Shown: positions 58,901 to 61,596, counted from the first letter of the stretch. The stretch: 64,000 bases of DNA from Sycobia sp. Sy_11 (GCA_018907035.1 JACCIC010000271.1:489001-553000); one strand, 5' to 3'. Made by a program: numbers and translations. Notes: generated by a model from the letters alone, not told the origin.

Positions 58901-59544
58901 ACAACCAGGATCTTCTGCAGAAAAAATGATTAGAATATTAACAAAATTGTGGGCAAATTTTTCTAAAGAAAGGTAATTAATTTTAATTAGCATTTTACTT
59001 AACTTATTTATATACATACAGTGTCTTAGAAGTCATTGATCAAGATAACACAGTGGTTTTAAGAAGATAAAGTTTTATGTAAATATAAATTAAATTAATA
59101 TTTGCGGTGATTATTTTTGCACTATGTATGTACCAGTGTTCATCAACCAATTAGGATATTTAAAATTGAGTCCTTGAAAATTTCAAGAATTGTAATTGGC
59201 TTATTAATATTTTTATATAGCAGGAAAATTACTTGCAAGTTCCCAAAATGCATATCATTTTTACATACAGTTTTACTTACTTAGTATCGATCTGCTACAG
59301 TTTCGGTTTATAACTAGAACACCCTGTATAAAATACTATTTTCTTATAACTTTTATGCAGAAATCCAACACCAACTTTAGACGAAGATCTTTCAGTAACA
59401 TGGACACCTACAGGCAAAGATGATAGTTATTTGGAAATTAATCTGCCTTTGAAGATGGAAAAAGGTATGCACAAAGAAAGAATTAATTTCTGGGCGCAAA
59501 TATACAGTGATGTATTAGGAGACTATATAAAATCTTTTAAGTAA
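1254..59544 (+). CDS. Secreted type-B carboxylesterase, nine exons
   Basis: Hydrolyses carboxylic esters; likely secreted or ER-lumenal. The exons sum to 1665 nt, giving a 554-residue protein, the usual length for insect esterases. Residues 1-18 form a hydrophobic signal peptide ending in VSA before DEEV. Family landmarks in order are GIPYAKPP (exon 1), EDCLYLNVYTP and an oxyanion-type HPGGF (exon 2), GNVGLKDQ and the nucleophile elbow G-I-S-S-G with Ser207 (exon 3), the acidic residue Glu340 in LDE (exon 5), and His453 in GVAHGDEL (exon 8). The complete triad and matching splice phases argue for a functional gene. The elbow lacks the acidic residue of GESAG, and the oxyanion loop is HPGG rather than HGGG. 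GISSG is not the GQSAG of canonical juvenile hormone esterases, so I would not call it JHE. Introns 1, 4 and 6 are 34.0, 13.9 and 7.7 kb and are full of mobile elements. Confidence 0.93.
1449..1930. other. Start of intron 1, AT-rich
   Basis: No gene, RNA or clear repeat structure seen between the exon 1 donor and the first Helitron fragment. Confidence 0.5.
1931..2066 (-). mobile_element. Helitron 3'-end fragment, reverse orientation
   Basis: This is the reverse complement of the 3' segment seen at 9500-9697 in the complete copy, sharing AGATAATAATTTA and ACTTATCGTCGC. It ends against a (TA)n run, as the complete copies do. Only the last ~135 bp of the element is present. Confidence 0.7.
2067..2127. 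repeat. (TA)n microsatellite
   Basis: About 30 uninterrupted AT units between two Helitron fragments. Similar (TA)n runs are integral to this Helitron family. Confidence 0.95.
2159..2425 (+). mobile_element. Helitron 5'-end fragment
   Basis: Begins with ATACTAATTTATAAAGAC and carries CTACTGAACCGAT and CATAGGCTATG, the landmarks of the 5' part of the complete copy at 7637. It belongs to the diverged subfamily also seen at 51582-51655 and 53430-53870. It is cut off before the Maverick-like module. Confidence 0.75.
2700..3941 (-). pseudogene. Major capsid protein-like gene, degraded
   Basis: About 1.24 kb, read from an ATG at 3941 to a TAA at 2700-2702, corresponding to a protein of roughly 410 residues. 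Conserved blocks occur in the expected order on the minus strand: DEMLKIQTG near the N terminus, LRKTDDSLPMKSRF, NDNFDVAIPL-like and SQYYPYNNLNLDI segments, and a C-terminal LEYNPISGD segment. They are spread over at least three frames, so the gene is broken by frameshifts and stops. These blocks are those of a conserved protein in arthropod Maverick/adintovirus-like elements; the double-jelly-roll capsid role is inferred from size, position and neighbours. The gene lies last in the minus-strand series, downstream of the minor-capsid-like gene. Confidence 0.75.
4118..4512 (-). pseudogene. Minor-capsid-like (MTLSG) protein, truncated
   Basis: Starts at an ATG at 4512 with MTLSGRSFVLEADYFP, then FNSITN and IPTGC blocks, and moves to another frame near 4270 for a SIGRLLGL block. 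It stops near 4118, well before the length normal for this family, so the C-terminal part is deleted. I recognise the family as a conserved protein encoded beside the capsid gene in Maverick/adintovirus-like insertions. A penton-like role is inference from its place between protease and capsid. At least one frameshift and a 3' deletion make it non-functional. Confidence 0.65.
4577..4960 (-). pseudogene. Adenain-like cysteine protease, degraded
   Basis: Conserved blocks on the minus strand include IPYFRGVFIRNTLP, LWHNESAIVNLYD, GTYWVSYRKRG and, after a frame change, CGHLCLQFL next to the terminal stop at 4577-4579. These correspond to the Ulp1/adenain-fold maturation protease of Polinton-like elements. 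The catalytic Cys in CGHLC is kept, but the His normally before W in the active-site block is Tyr (GTYWV). Internal stops occur after NTLPRT and after the SSGD block. It sits between the PLA2-like and minor-capsid-like genes, the expected order. Not functional. Confidence 0.72.
5033..5725 (-). CDS. PLA2-like, Lys-rich virion-type protein, intact frame
   Basis: An uninterrupted 230-codon frame. Residues 34-43 read YQYCGPGTKL, the calcium-loop-type motif of parvovirus/adintovirus PLA2-like domains, followed at 53-66 by a block ending KEHGI. The catalytic His (His64) is kept, but the following Asp is Gly65 and the Cys three before His is Tyr61, so phospholipase activity is doubtful. Residues 80-160 are very Lys-rich, and residues near 172-195 form a hydrophobic stretch with GGVPPF. 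It is the first gene of the minus-strand series and divergent from the ATPase, separated by about 155 bp. All neighbouring genes are broken while this one is open, so recent decay, chance or retention are all possible. The role as a minor virion protein is inferred. Confidence 0.65.
   Translation of the reverse strand: MLEHKTRKHSKKEGRGLHDRVINNLSIGMYLPVYQYCGPGTKLMKRLQRSSPGINPLDKAYKEHGIENSDKNSNRKVADIKLANKVWQRIKAKDSSLAEKTSALAVASAMKLKAKTGKGRKFNKLVTAAKKSLKSGKNSHKVIQSALKGARQALKNSGCKQKVVIPRVIPLPSKIGGVPPFRIPLFAGLTATDALDGVATGIAKAVNDARAVQKDYHESKRHYKTMEAIA
5881..6408 (+). pseudogene. Packaging ATPase (HerA/FtsK type), C-terminal half
   Basis: Conserved blocks on the plus strand are YVYSKSLIQPKHQF, a Walker-B-like SIMIFGDVACKKQD, SVDCFYLFQ, VIYSQDNVNLKDIYDD and RYRKGFDYF. 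The first block's frame is open back to about 5881. The N-terminal half with the Walker A loop is absent, and the frame changes near 6127, with stops near 6323 and 6343. The usual second acidic residue of Walker B is replaced (FGD). This is the virion genome-packaging ATPase of Polinton/adintovirus-like elements, here a truncated pseudogene divergent from the capsid-side genes. Confidence 0.75.
6456..7150 (+). pseudogene. Uncharacterised Maverick-associated protein, degraded
   Basis: Begins with a Leu/Lys-rich, coiled-coil-like segment from an ATG at 6456 (stop after 40-odd codons) and continues in the frame 6691-7014, which contains LNHIYGVRNIGGTYMLGN. Weak similarity seems to continue to about 7150 (IIAPMF) in a different frame. 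I recognise the central block as a conserved protein often encoded beside the packaging ATPase in such insertions, but know no function. Frameshifts and stops show decay. Confidence 0.55.
7151..7576. other. GC-richer unidentified block
   Basis: About 400 bp clearly richer in GC than the surroundings, with CpG-containing words, ending at a (TA)n run. Open frames here are short and have no domain features. It may be the remnant of an LTR or another element end. Confidence 0.4.
7577..7625. repeat. (TA)n microsatellite
   Basis: About 24 TA units immediately upstream of the Helitron start at 7637. The same arrangement is seen beside other copies of the family. Confidence 0.95.
8069..8118. repeat. 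(CT)n microsatellite inside Helitron
   Basis: About 25 CT units at the end of the 5' segment. The homologous place in other copies carries (GA)n on the opposite strand, at 12196-12222 and 52955-52992. Confidence 0.95.
8560..9410. repeat. 60-bp minisatellite array with internal inversion
   Basis: Imperfect 60-bp units built around GACTTCTACGGGGAGT and GATGTCCAGG run in one orientation to about 9190; units in the opposite orientation then follow to 9410. It is the internal array of the Helitron. Long open frames through it arise because 60 is a multiple of three. Confidence 0.88.
9437..9481. repeat. (TA)n microsatellite inside Helitron
   Basis: About 22 TA units between the minisatellite and the 3' segment; the corresponding site in the copy at 51656-53425 is a (TG)n run (51878-51916). 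Confidence 0.95.
9717..10722. mobile_element. 1.0-kb DNA transposon with ~280-bp inverted repeats
   Basis: The first 280 bp (9717-9995) match the reverse complement of the last 277 bp (10446-10722). Both ends read ACACGGTGTCCCAGATATAA inwards. The 450-bp centre has no transposase-like frame, so the element is non-autonomous. The target-site duplication is unclear because the left flank is (TA)n. The superfamily is not assigned. Confidence 0.85.
10723..11386. other. Unassigned intronic DNA
   Basis: No supportable gene or repeat was seen between the long-TIR transposon and the mariner fragment. Confidence 0.4.
11387..12196 (+). pseudogene. Mariner transposase, internally deleted
   Basis: A mariner-like 5' end starts near TTAGGTTGTCAAATATCTCC. 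An N-terminal HTH-region piece (SARETIREINGV) and a linker piece are followed by the C-terminal catalytic half in the frame from 11642, with a frame break near 11880. The second catalytic Asp is in VFHQDN and the third in APSDYHLF (D34D spacing); the part with the first Asp is deleted. The 3' end is interrupted by the (GA)n end of a Helitron at about 12196. Confidence 0.82.
12196..12653 (-). mobile_element. Helitron 5' segment, reverse orientation
   Basis: Reverse complement of 7637-8118 including the (GA)n tract at 12196-12222, the CATAGCCTATG block and the ATCGGTTCAGTAG block. It ends at a (TA)n run at 12654-12688. The rest of the element (spacer, minisatellite, 3' end) is missing. It seems to have cut the mariner transposase. 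Confidence 0.82.
12654..12688. repeat. (TA)n microsatellite
   Basis: About 17 TA units abutting the Helitron 5' end, as at 7577-7625. Confidence 0.9.
12788..12935. repeat. Dispersed repeat, copy 2
   Basis: Direct copy of 715-868 with a few mismatches. Confidence 0.75.
12936..13524. other. AT-rich intronic DNA
   Basis: No feature seen. Low-complexity poly-Phe/Ile/Leu frames on the minus strand reflect base composition only. Confidence 0.4.
13525..13925 (+). pseudogene. Coiled-coil coding relic upstream of Gypsy-1 gag
   Basis: Two adjacent charged, Leu-rich frames: one ends in YLQDYLKKLNTTLDLESS then stop near 13690, and another (about 13760-13925) reads LNRENAAQRELLLNLTAS. Composition and periodicity suggest a coiled coil. 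It precedes the gag-like frame by about 0.9 kb and may be a decayed 5' part of the same element. The function is unknown. Confidence 0.4.
14785..15380 (+). pseudogene. Gypsy-1 gag capsid region
   Basis: A 132-codon frame (14785-15183) with a retrotransposon capsid pattern: VPEFNGSNIPLSQFL, then a helical region with LLRSKVTGEAQQAI and YANRMRDIG. A stop at 15181-15183 is followed in the same frame by further coding to about 15380, with another stop near 15289. It belongs with the zinc-knuckle, protease and RT relics downstream. The gag type resembles that of the element at 62271-63490. Confidence 0.72.
15417..15905 (+). pseudogene. Gypsy-1 nucleocapsid: six CCHC zinc knuckles
   Basis: Three intact C-x2-C-x4-H-x4-C knuckles (CQICHQTNHTVPQC, CQLCGRAGHLAREC, CQICEKLGHTATNC) follow one whose last Cys is Phe (CSYCRMSCHTVSQF). 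After a frame change, a fifth knuckle lies at 15770-15811 (CQKCNKLGHSANTC), and a sixth at 15863-15904 (CAYCKNKGHIISEC). Nucleic-acid binding is the expected role. Six is more than the one or two usual in Gypsy gag. Confidence 0.85.
16050..16283 (+). pseudogene. Gypsy-1 retropepsin-like protease
   Basis: The active-site motif VIDSGSVVNLIK (D-S-G) is followed by a flap-like region; this is the aspartic protease of the pol polyprotein. The frame is open within 15897-16283 and then stops. Confidence 0.7.
16284..17213 (+). pseudogene. Gypsy-1 protease-RT linker, degraded
   Basis: Acidic coding remnants in several frames, including a 121-codon frame (16632-16997) rich in Asp/Glu. This matches the position of the linker between protease and RT but has no recognisable motif. 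Confidence 0.45.
17214..17870 (+). pseudogene. Gypsy-1 reverse transcriptase
   Basis: A 218-codon open frame with ordered RT blocks: EAGLIKDTDSPYNSPLWIV, WRMVLDFRVLN, YTVLDLASGFHQI with the first catalytic Asp, FGLKNALTFQRLMD and the catalytic FVYLDDM box, then a thumb-like region. The pattern is Ty3/Gypsy. It is joined to degraded RNase H sequence downstream. Confidence 0.88.
17871..18185 (+). pseudogene. Gypsy-1 RT tail and RNase H remnant
   Basis: The RT-connection block GLAGYYRRFI occurs at about 17893, and a truncated RNase H remnant with AVVHSVRAFRFYVYG lies near 18100. The central part of RNase H is deleted. The sequence stops where a mariner fragment begins; integrase is not found. 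Confidence 0.7.
18186..18450 (-). mobile_element. Mariner fragment, same family as 11387-12196
   Basis: Minus-strand pieces GGPSQAVAKPGLTARK and LKQAIDQKR match the family of the fragment at 11387. Only about 265 bp of the transposase middle is present, with frame breaks. It sits where Gypsy-1 integrase should be. Confidence 0.78.
18451..19290. other. Unassigned insertion between Gypsy-1 pol and env
   Basis: AT-rich DNA with a GC-richer end (about 18980-19240). No gene features. It may contain LTR or other element remnants. Confidence 0.4.
19291..21460 (+). pseudogene. Gypsy-1 envelope-like glycoprotein region, degraded
   Basis: 19291-19610 is a Thr/Pro/Ser-rich linker-like frame. From 19791 a glycoprotein-like ectodomain follows in several frames: a Cys-rich CDGGGYLDPFG block near 20000, a VVVKGLVTITHSDGKG block, MCQFSCGSCIDQADGY, then TEHPKLVIFESN and a CCNLER block near 20550. 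The 3' end (21120-21330) encodes hydrophobic membrane-type segments followed by a Lys/Glu-rich tail. I recognise it as the envelope-type glycoprotein carried by some insect endogenous retroelements. Many stops and frame changes show it is dead. Its fusion-protein class is not determined. Confidence 0.65.
21461..22139. other. Intronic DNA after Gypsy-1
   Basis: Mixed composition with no supportable gene. It may contain 3' element remnants. Confidence 0.35.
22140..22470. repeat. AT-rich dispersed repeat, copy 1
   Basis: About 300 bp aligning in the same orientation with 42080-42395, sharing TTCTTAATTTGTTTATTTAT and ACATAAAT... words over the whole length. The family is unknown; it may be an LTR or MITE. 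Confidence 0.7.
22600..24640 (+). pseudogene. Gypsy-2 gag-protease-RT-RNase H relic
   Basis: Heavily decayed. A gag-like block near 22770-22850 (LLDDVVLHWYCLYR), a retropepsin motif near 23065 (VLLDAGAAHTVLG), an RT entry block near 23540 (IDIGDAQPIKQR), an RT palm remnant near 23810-23960, and RNase H/linker blocks near 24400 (QTDTSDSELGTVL) and 24610 (EEYNYDIVMR) occur in the right order but in changing frames. Ty3/Gypsy type. The integrase continues after an LTR-like insertion. Confidence 0.72.
24641..26141 (+). mobile_element. LTR-like insertion splitting Gypsy-2
   Basis: About 1.5 kb of non-coding DNA separates the RNase H and integrase parts of Gypsy-2. It ends in GGACGGATCGTTACA, like a Gypsy LTR 3' end, preceded by an AATAAA signal near 25984. 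Internally it has repeated modules around GGCGCTCCG at 25114-25122, 25245-25253 and 25576-25583. The left border and target duplication are not resolved. Confidence 0.5.
26142..27360 (+). pseudogene. Gypsy-2 integrase relic
   Basis: Core integrase blocks: GDVIGAFPRFTRGYEYLLVF with a DDE Asp (26600-26660), then LFDNGNELRNKII with the second Asp (about 26790). C-terminal remnants run to about 27330 (VGKYYVADLRPY). Frames change several times. It continues the Gypsy-2 pol interrupted at 24641. Confidence 0.72.
27361..28935. other. AT-rich intronic DNA
   Basis: Nothing supportable is seen in 1.6 kb apart from weak Gypsy-2 tail coding to about 27650. Confidence 0.4.
28936..29500 (+). pseudogene. 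Gypsy-3 gag C-terminal part with zinc knuckle
   Basis: The 182-codon frame (28936-29484) has a Pro-rich segment. A CCHC knuckle, CWSCKRPGHWADIC, lies in another frame at 29397-29438, showing a frameshift between the Arg/Pro-rich region and the nucleocapsid. No ATG-proximal capsid domain was recognised. Confidence 0.68.
29509..30600 (+). pseudogene. Gypsy-3 protease and reverse transcriptase
   Basis: A protease-like frame (29509-29754) has a degenerate active site (VIEPAARKSYVG, with Asp to Glu and Gly to Ala). RT blocks follow: VIAPKKDGKIRFRTDYRTVN, a deleted palm region, SVYMDDIIIAINTFEE with the catalytic DD, then YLGYVVDRDELRTDPDKI. Ty3/Gypsy type with stops and a shortened palm, so inactive. 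Confidence 0.78.
30601..31200 (+). pseudogene. Gypsy-3 RNase H remnant
   Basis: Blocks LQSDANSYALGAVFSQNIG, AVEKFRGYILGEKFTAITDH and VPDALSRSPH occur in order with stops between them, as in Gypsy RNase H and its linker. Confidence 0.72.
31330..32430 (+). pseudogene. Gypsy-3 integrase
   Basis: The HHCC-side region is degraded, followed by a DDE core: ADVMGLFSTT (first Asp, near 31548), IRITDNGAQLAKK (second Asp, near 31735) and PVERVNRTFKAII (catalytic Glu, near 31850). A C-terminal GPF/Y-like region, ISPIIYELEDMS, runs to 32420. Stops near 31726 and 31830 break the frame. Confidence 0.8.
32431..33956. other. Post-Gypsy-3 region with unclassified frame
   Basis: Contains a 109-codon plus-strand frame (32777-33106), Arg-rich in its centre, that might be the remnant of a third ORF of Gypsy-3 but has no recognisable domain. 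Near 33545-33620 a short motif (CAACGACGAATGAAGAA) occurs twice about 65 bp apart. Confidence 0.4.
33957..34799 (+). mobile_element. LTR-like GC-richer block
   Basis: Starts with TGTTACGCGCC and ends with ACGACGTAACGA, near-inverted termini as in Gypsy LTRs, downstream of the Gypsy-3 integrase. It is markedly richer in GC than its flanks. A 154-codon frame (34100-34564) inside is Pro/Arg/Ser-rich without domains and probably not a gene. No polypurine tract or second LTR copy was seen. Confidence 0.4.
35020..35205 (-). repeat. 60-bp minisatellite remnant
   Basis: About three degraded units in the orientation opposite to 8560-9190 (CGAAACTGCTCGGAGAAGTC and related). It lies about 250 bp upstream of esterase exon 2. 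Confidence 0.7.
35453..35741 (+). CDS. Esterase exon 2
   Basis: Residues 66-161 and the first base of codon 162. The acceptor is TTTTTTTTGAAG and the donor CAG/GTAATAG. It contains EPWIGILDAT, the conserved GDEDCLYLNVYTP, the oxyanion-loop HPGGFNAGS and FNSRLGVAG. Confidence 0.93.
35998..36183 (+). CDS. Esterase exon 3: catalytic serine
   Basis: Phase 1 at both ends. Starts GYLSTGDESAPGNVGLKDQV; the nucleophile elbow FGISSGAVS carries Ser207. Acceptor TTTACAG after a poly-T tract (35942-35962 and beyond), donor GTTAAT. Confidence 0.93.
36341..36540 (+). CDS. Esterase exon 4
   Basis: Residues 224-290, beginning LFSGAIMQSGSALN, the block that follows the nucleophile in this family. Acceptor TTTTTAATAG, donor GTAAGC; ends in phase 0. 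Confidence 0.92.
36541..39644. other. First part of intron 4, AT-rich
   Basis: 3.1 kb with no supportable gene. An 84-codon Lys-rich frame on the minus strand (37435-37689) has no domain features and is not called. Confidence 0.45.
39645..41400 (-). other. GC-rich block with coding-like minus-strand frame
   Basis: 1.75 kb with GC content far above the window, poly-G at 39830-39840, GGA repeats near 40720-40745 and (CT)n at 40951-40990. The longest minus-strand frame (39645-40070, 141 codons) reads protein-like (PTRPTLVIPPPEPPLVEL) and seems to extend upstream with stops. An AATAAA on the minus strand near 41155 and the end structure suggest an LTR element relic, but no RT or gag motif is visible. 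Unidentified. Confidence 0.4.
41401..43190. other. AT-rich intron 4 segment
   Basis: Contains the second copy of the 300-bp AT-rich repeat (42080-42395) and a GC-richer stretch at 42650-42900 without coding features. Confidence 0.4.
42080..42395. repeat. AT-rich dispersed repeat, copy 2
   Basis: Direct-orientation match to 22140-22470. Confidence 0.7.
43191..43274. repeat. Long (CT)n microsatellite
   Basis: About 42 uninterrupted CT units, with a shorter CT run at 43075-43087. Confidence 0.97.
43761..43788 (-). ncRNA. Hammerhead-ribozyme-like core, 3' arm
   Basis: On the minus strand CTGAGGA (43782-43788) is followed by a stem with GAACCG pairing to CGGTTT and then GAAAC (43761-43765), matching the CUGANGA / stem II / GAAA layout of hammerhead ribozymes known from Penelope-like elements. 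Stems I and III were not modelled. Confidence 0.5.
44120..44450 (-). pseudogene. Penelope-like GIY-YIG endonuclease region
   Basis: The 88-codon frame ends RVAYKINSKDCGKFYI then stop, corresponding to the start of a GIY-YIG domain; the following RIYEHQYSLRS block is read after the stop. A preceding LPYVEGLLERIR block is the usual linker. Inactive by nonsense mutation. Confidence 0.72.
44657..45245 (-). pseudogene. Penelope-like reverse transcriptase
   Basis: Ordered RT blocks: YYKMISLDVVSLFTNIP (motif A Asp), then a frame change, QIYGRAMGSPLSPVIANLVM, the catalytic YKKYVDDIFTIV and a KLSFLDS block. The GSPLSP and YVDDIF pattern is Penelope/telomerase-like. The N-terminal part is missing at the junction with the inverted arm, and stops near 45010 and at the linker show it is dead. 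Confidence 0.83.
45550..45576 (+). ncRNA. Hammerhead-ribozyme-like core, inverted arm
   Basis: CTGAGGA at 45550-45556 and GAAA at 45573-45576 flank a stem-II-like sequence (GAACCGCAGCGTTTC) less well paired than the copy at 43761-43788. Confidence 0.4.
45817..45865 (+). repeat. Direct repeat, copy 1
   Basis: A 49-bp sequence with about three differences from 48155-48203, including AGACCGATAAAAATATTTAT. The two copies bound a 2.3-kb region. Confidence 0.75.
45866..47340. other. Unassigned intron 4 segment
   Basis: AT-rich with short GC-richer, CpG-containing stretches near 46120-46170 and 46440-46670. No gene is supported. Confidence 0.4.
47362..47400. repeat. (TA)n microsatellite
   Basis: About 19 TA units just before a minisatellite block, the same association seen in the Helitron copies. 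Confidence 0.92.
47480..47908 (+). repeat. 60-bp minisatellite array
   Basis: About seven units with an exact 60-bp period; the words GGTAGAATACGATGTCCAGG and ACGACTTC recur at fixed phase. It is a Helitron-internal array in the same orientation as 8560-9190. The mariner fragment follows directly. Confidence 0.92.
47909..48069 (+). pseudogene. Mariner transposase C-terminal fragment
   Basis: About 53 codons with the mariner C-terminal pattern: DVKNLVSDWFALKNKEIYWS, then a GIHKFLKD block, ending at TAA 48067-48069. There is one internal stop near the start. The upstream part is replaced by the minisatellite. Confidence 0.7.
48155..48203 (+). repeat. Direct repeat, copy 2
   Basis: Second copy of 45817-45865, same orientation. 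Confidence 0.75.
48204..49269. other. AT-rich intronic DNA
   Basis: No feature seen. Confidence 0.45.
49270..50230 (+). pseudogene. Mariner transposase, degraded
   Basis: The N-terminal HTH end TCRRWFRRFKNGDF lies at about 49373. A linker with NWVPYEFKPRDVERRLFACE (near 49540) and the catalytic region VWHRIVSEDKK, with the first Asp, end at a stop near 49668. KRRKLWGEP, NDNARPH (second Asp) and C-terminal fragments to about 50215 are in changing frames. It lies 200 bp before esterase exon 5. Confidence 0.83.
50433..50601 (+). CDS. Esterase exon 5: catalytic acid
   Basis: Residues 291-346 plus one base. FVPVVEPD, FLNNDPWTLFKIG and IPVMIGTNLDETSF are conserved blocks; Glu340 in LDE is the catalytic acid. 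Acceptor TTTTGTTTTAG, donor A/GTAACA. Confidence 0.92.
50737..50900 (+). CDS. Esterase exon 6
   Basis: Residues 347-401, including MMDQHFEFFLPDDLN and IRKFYLDGKS. Acceptor ATGTTTTAG, donor GTATAA, ends in phase 0. Confidence 0.9.
51582..51655 (+). mobile_element. Helitron 5' end, first piece of a split copy
   Basis: ATACTTACTAATTTATAAAGAC and the following CAATGGCTCTGAAATTCGAA region are the start of the diverged Helitron subfamily. The copy is interrupted by the reverse-oriented complete Helitron and resumes at 53430. Confidence 0.7.
51878..51916. repeat. (TG)n microsatellite
   Basis: About 19 TG units replacing the (TA)n found at this position in the copy at 7637-9697. Confidence 0.95.
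51925..52670 (-). repeat. 60-bp minisatellite array
   Basis: About twelve imperfect units (CTCCCCGTAGAAGTCGT... in plus-strand reading) in the orientation opposite to 47480-47908. Two unit types differ by a CCGACTAAACACAATAC versus CCAAACACGAAAC segment. Confidence 0.9.
52720..52748. repeat. (TA)n microsatellite
   Basis: About 15 TA units in the Helitron spacer. Confidence 0.92.
52955..52992. repeat. (GA)n microsatellite
   Basis: About 18 GA units at the border of the Helitron 5' segment. Confidence 0.95.
53430..53870 (+). mobile_element. Helitron 5' segment, second piece of a split copy
   Basis: Continues the copy begun at 51582-51655 from the ATATTATTTT... point of the consensus, through ATCAATAAATTA, ACTAGACCAGTTCATTC and a degenerate CT-rich end. 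Confidence 0.72.
54531..55762 (+). mobile_element. Mariner transposon with TA flanks
   Basis: The left end CGAAGGCAGTTCAATAAGTA and the right end (complement CGAGGGCGATTAAATAAGTA) form ~28-bp inverted repeats flanked by TA at 54529-54530 and 55763-55764. Length 1232 bp. Confidence 0.88.
54663..55680 (+). pseudogene. Mariner transposase, near full length but broken
   Basis: An HTH-containing N terminus with TTVRY and FNKFKRG, then a 92-codon frame (54934-55212) with AVDVSPGMAINILQDKLAMK and the first catalytic Asp in IVDETWIHHYTPE. A 124-codon frame (55264-55638) contains WDAKGIILMNFLEKG and the third Asp in SDLAPCDFFLFP. The second Asp region is replaced after a frameshift (WSCRHQTAR). Stops near 54832 and 55212 add to the damage, so it is inactive. 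Confidence 0.86.
55765..56089. mobile_element. 325-bp MITE
   Basis: Ends read GGTGATTCTATGACAGTGCA and, in complement, GGTGATTCGATGACAGTGCA. The inverted repeats extend about 54 bp to GTTCCAGGTCCC. TA flanks at 55763-55764 and 56090-56091 suggest a Tc1/mariner-type non-autonomous element. It abuts the mariner, sharing one TA. Confidence 0.87.
56953..57407 (+). pseudogene. Tc1/mariner-type (DDE) transposase fragment
   Basis: Blocks QWAESQMHRDLFFFDRTLF, LFTDEATFDNMGGVNLHN (first catalytic Asp) and, in the overlapping frame, QRRWSINIWADIVREHIIG and FYEHNLNGQIYLNIL. It is the middle of an IS630/Tc1-type transposase of the kind found widely in ants; the ends are absent. Confidence 0.75.
57421..57472. 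repeat. AT-rich palindrome
   Basis: AAATAAGTAATATATATA is followed by its inverse complement after a short AT centre, giving a ~50-bp near-perfect hairpin directly after the transposase fragment. Confidence 0.8.
57473..58612. other. End of intron 6, AT-rich
   Basis: No gene or defined repeat seen in 1.1 kb before exon 7. Confidence 0.45.
58613..58757 (+). CDS. Esterase exon 7, GC donor
   Basis: Residues 402-449 plus one base: LTTDIYYVAGILMSSR and SPVYEYLFSY, conserved near the C terminus. Acceptor ATATTGCAG. The only donor that keeps frame is GAAG/GCGAGT, a GC-type donor; the GTAATG four bases downstream gives the wrong phase. Confidence 0.88.
58840..58972 (+). CDS. Esterase exon 8: catalytic histidine
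   Basis: Residues 450-493 plus two bases. GVAHGDELLYLF has His453, then a KLWANFSKE block. Acceptor ATAAAGCAG, donor AG/GTAATT. Confidence 0.92.
59361..59544 (+). CDS. Esterase exon 9 and stop
   Basis: Residues 494-554: RNPTPTLDEDLSVTWTPTG and a terminal RINFWAQIYSD block, stop TAA at 59542-59544. Acceptor TTTTATGCAG. The length and the terminal FW-xx-IY pattern match insect esterases. Confidence 0.92.
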
Positions 59545-59589
59545 GAAATTTTTGTAAAATTATATTGTTTTTTATATAAATGAGAGCAA

Positions 59590-59599
59590 AATAAATAAA
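59590..59599 (+). terminator. Polyadenylation signals of the esterase
   Basis: Two overlapping AATAAA hexamers 46-50 nt after the stop codon. Confidence 0.6.
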
Positions 59600-61442
59600 A
59601 CTAAAAAAACTTTATTATATCCAATTCATTAGCTGATTAATTATTCCAGATTAATGTTATGAGAACTTGATTAATTATAGTTAACTTTCATAGTTCGAAT
59701 AGTTCAGTCCTTAAAGTAAAAAATGGTCATATTATTAAAATATTAAGCTTCAATTATATAAAATGTCCATCGTTTATTAAATAATTCTATAATTGTATAT
59801 TATTTATTTCAAAGCAACGTTGATTGCAAATTATATTTTATCGATTCTTTCTCCATTTTACCATTTGTAGTTCGTTCTTTTCCATTGCTATAATTCGAAC
59901 ATTTATCATATTAATTAAAAATGTTGGCAATCTGATGAATAAATATTGCTGACACTCAAACAACAGTAAGGCCTGTCATTCTATTTTTTTCCGCAAAGTC
60001 ACCCTTCTTGTCACCCTATTTGTCATGTGACACGTAGAATTTAAGAAAAAATAACTAAATTAAATAATCAATAAGATTCATAAAATAATGAAGCTACTAA
60101 TATCAACGAAGAAAAAGTTATCGAAAATTTTGAAGGCCAAGGGAATTCTATAGTTTTTTCTAGTGACTATTCGCATGAATATTTAGATGAAGATTGCTGT
60201 TATATCATGCGCCAAAAAAAAAATCTGACTTTTTTTTCTCAAAATCTTATCAAAATAAAAAGCATATTGCGAATTGTGAATTTGCGTAGATCTTAATTTT
60301 ATATGTTATTGGAAATAGGAATTGCGCTAAATAAATGTAAATATTGTAGATTGGAGCGATTAGACGACATTTATCGAGGCGTTTCTGAGAAGAACGCAAT
60401 TATTGGCTAAATTATTCGTTAGAACAAATAGGTAACAAGTAAAAAAAATCAGAAATTCAGTTGCGATCTCCGATCAACATATCATAGGTTGCGTTAAGAA
60501 TATATAAAAGAATGTATATTTTGAATGTATGTCGAACGCGACAGCGGCCGTCAACTATTTAACTACTGTGTAAGTGAGGCGAATACTCTCGACCAATCAG
60601 AGCGAGCTTCTTAAGAAGTCAGCTACTCGCACGAGACTCCACGTACCTTCTTCAGTCGACTTCTTTCTCCGTTCCTGAGCAGACCTCCCATTTGCCGCTC
60701 TTGATATATTTCCTTCAAATCGAATTCCTTATCCACAACATTATTTTTTTCCCCGCCTTTTTCATTTTCCTGTCGACTCTACGAAATTAACTAATTAAAG
60801 GTATTTAATTGTATAACTTCATTAGCTAATCGCGATAGATTATACACGTTTCCATTAAAATTTGTTTGACGCTATTATCACACGACGTATCATTTTTTGT
60901 TTCGTGAATCGTCGCCATTTTCTTTGGTCATACGACGCGAGAATTTTTCGTTTTATTTTATTTTATTATTGCGTAACCGCCTATTGGTGGAATTGTAACT
61001 TTGCTAATTCGACAAACTCCAAGACCAATAAAGAATAGAGATAAAAAGGACTTCTTAGAATTCGTTTAAATATTTTATTTTCCCGATTAACACAATTAGG
61101 AATCTTTCAACAAATACGAGCTACTCATACACGCTTGGTAGCCGGCTAATCTACGGATGGAGCGACGAATGGATCAAACGAGCCCAGCACACACACCTTT
61201 CAGCCGCTATAGAAAATAGGCCATACACGCACTGCCAATACTTAGGCGTCGCTATCCATTCGACAGCTTCGCTGCTATCTTTACGATTCCAGAGGAGGAT
61301 CGAAATCGAGACAACGCCTCCAAAGGTGGAACTAATACACACTGCCCTTGCCGAGTACCTGCCAGAGTAAAGGAAACGACTGGTTTCTTGACCTGCGACG
61401 TAACAAGGCAAGTGAAAATAAATGTTGACAGCGACTCGGATT

Positions 61443-61445
<3 letters not shown>

Positions 61446-61475
<30 letters not shown>
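61446..61475. repeat. (TA)n microsatellite
   Basis: About 15 TA units. Confidence 0.92.
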
Positions 61476-61481
<6 letters not shown>

Positions 61482-61547
61482 TTAGAAAATTCAATGTATA
61501 TTGTGAACAAAAACAAAAATTTATTCAAAACTAATCAGATATTATAG

Positions 61548-61549
<2 letters not shown>

Positions 61550-61596
<47 letters not shown>
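61550..61596. repeat. (TA)n microsatellite
   Basis: About 23 TA units. Confidence 0.92.

Noticed and set aside
61151..61411. 86-codon minus-strand frame as a gene
   Set aside because: Isolated, no domain, in a mixed region that may be element LTR or leader.
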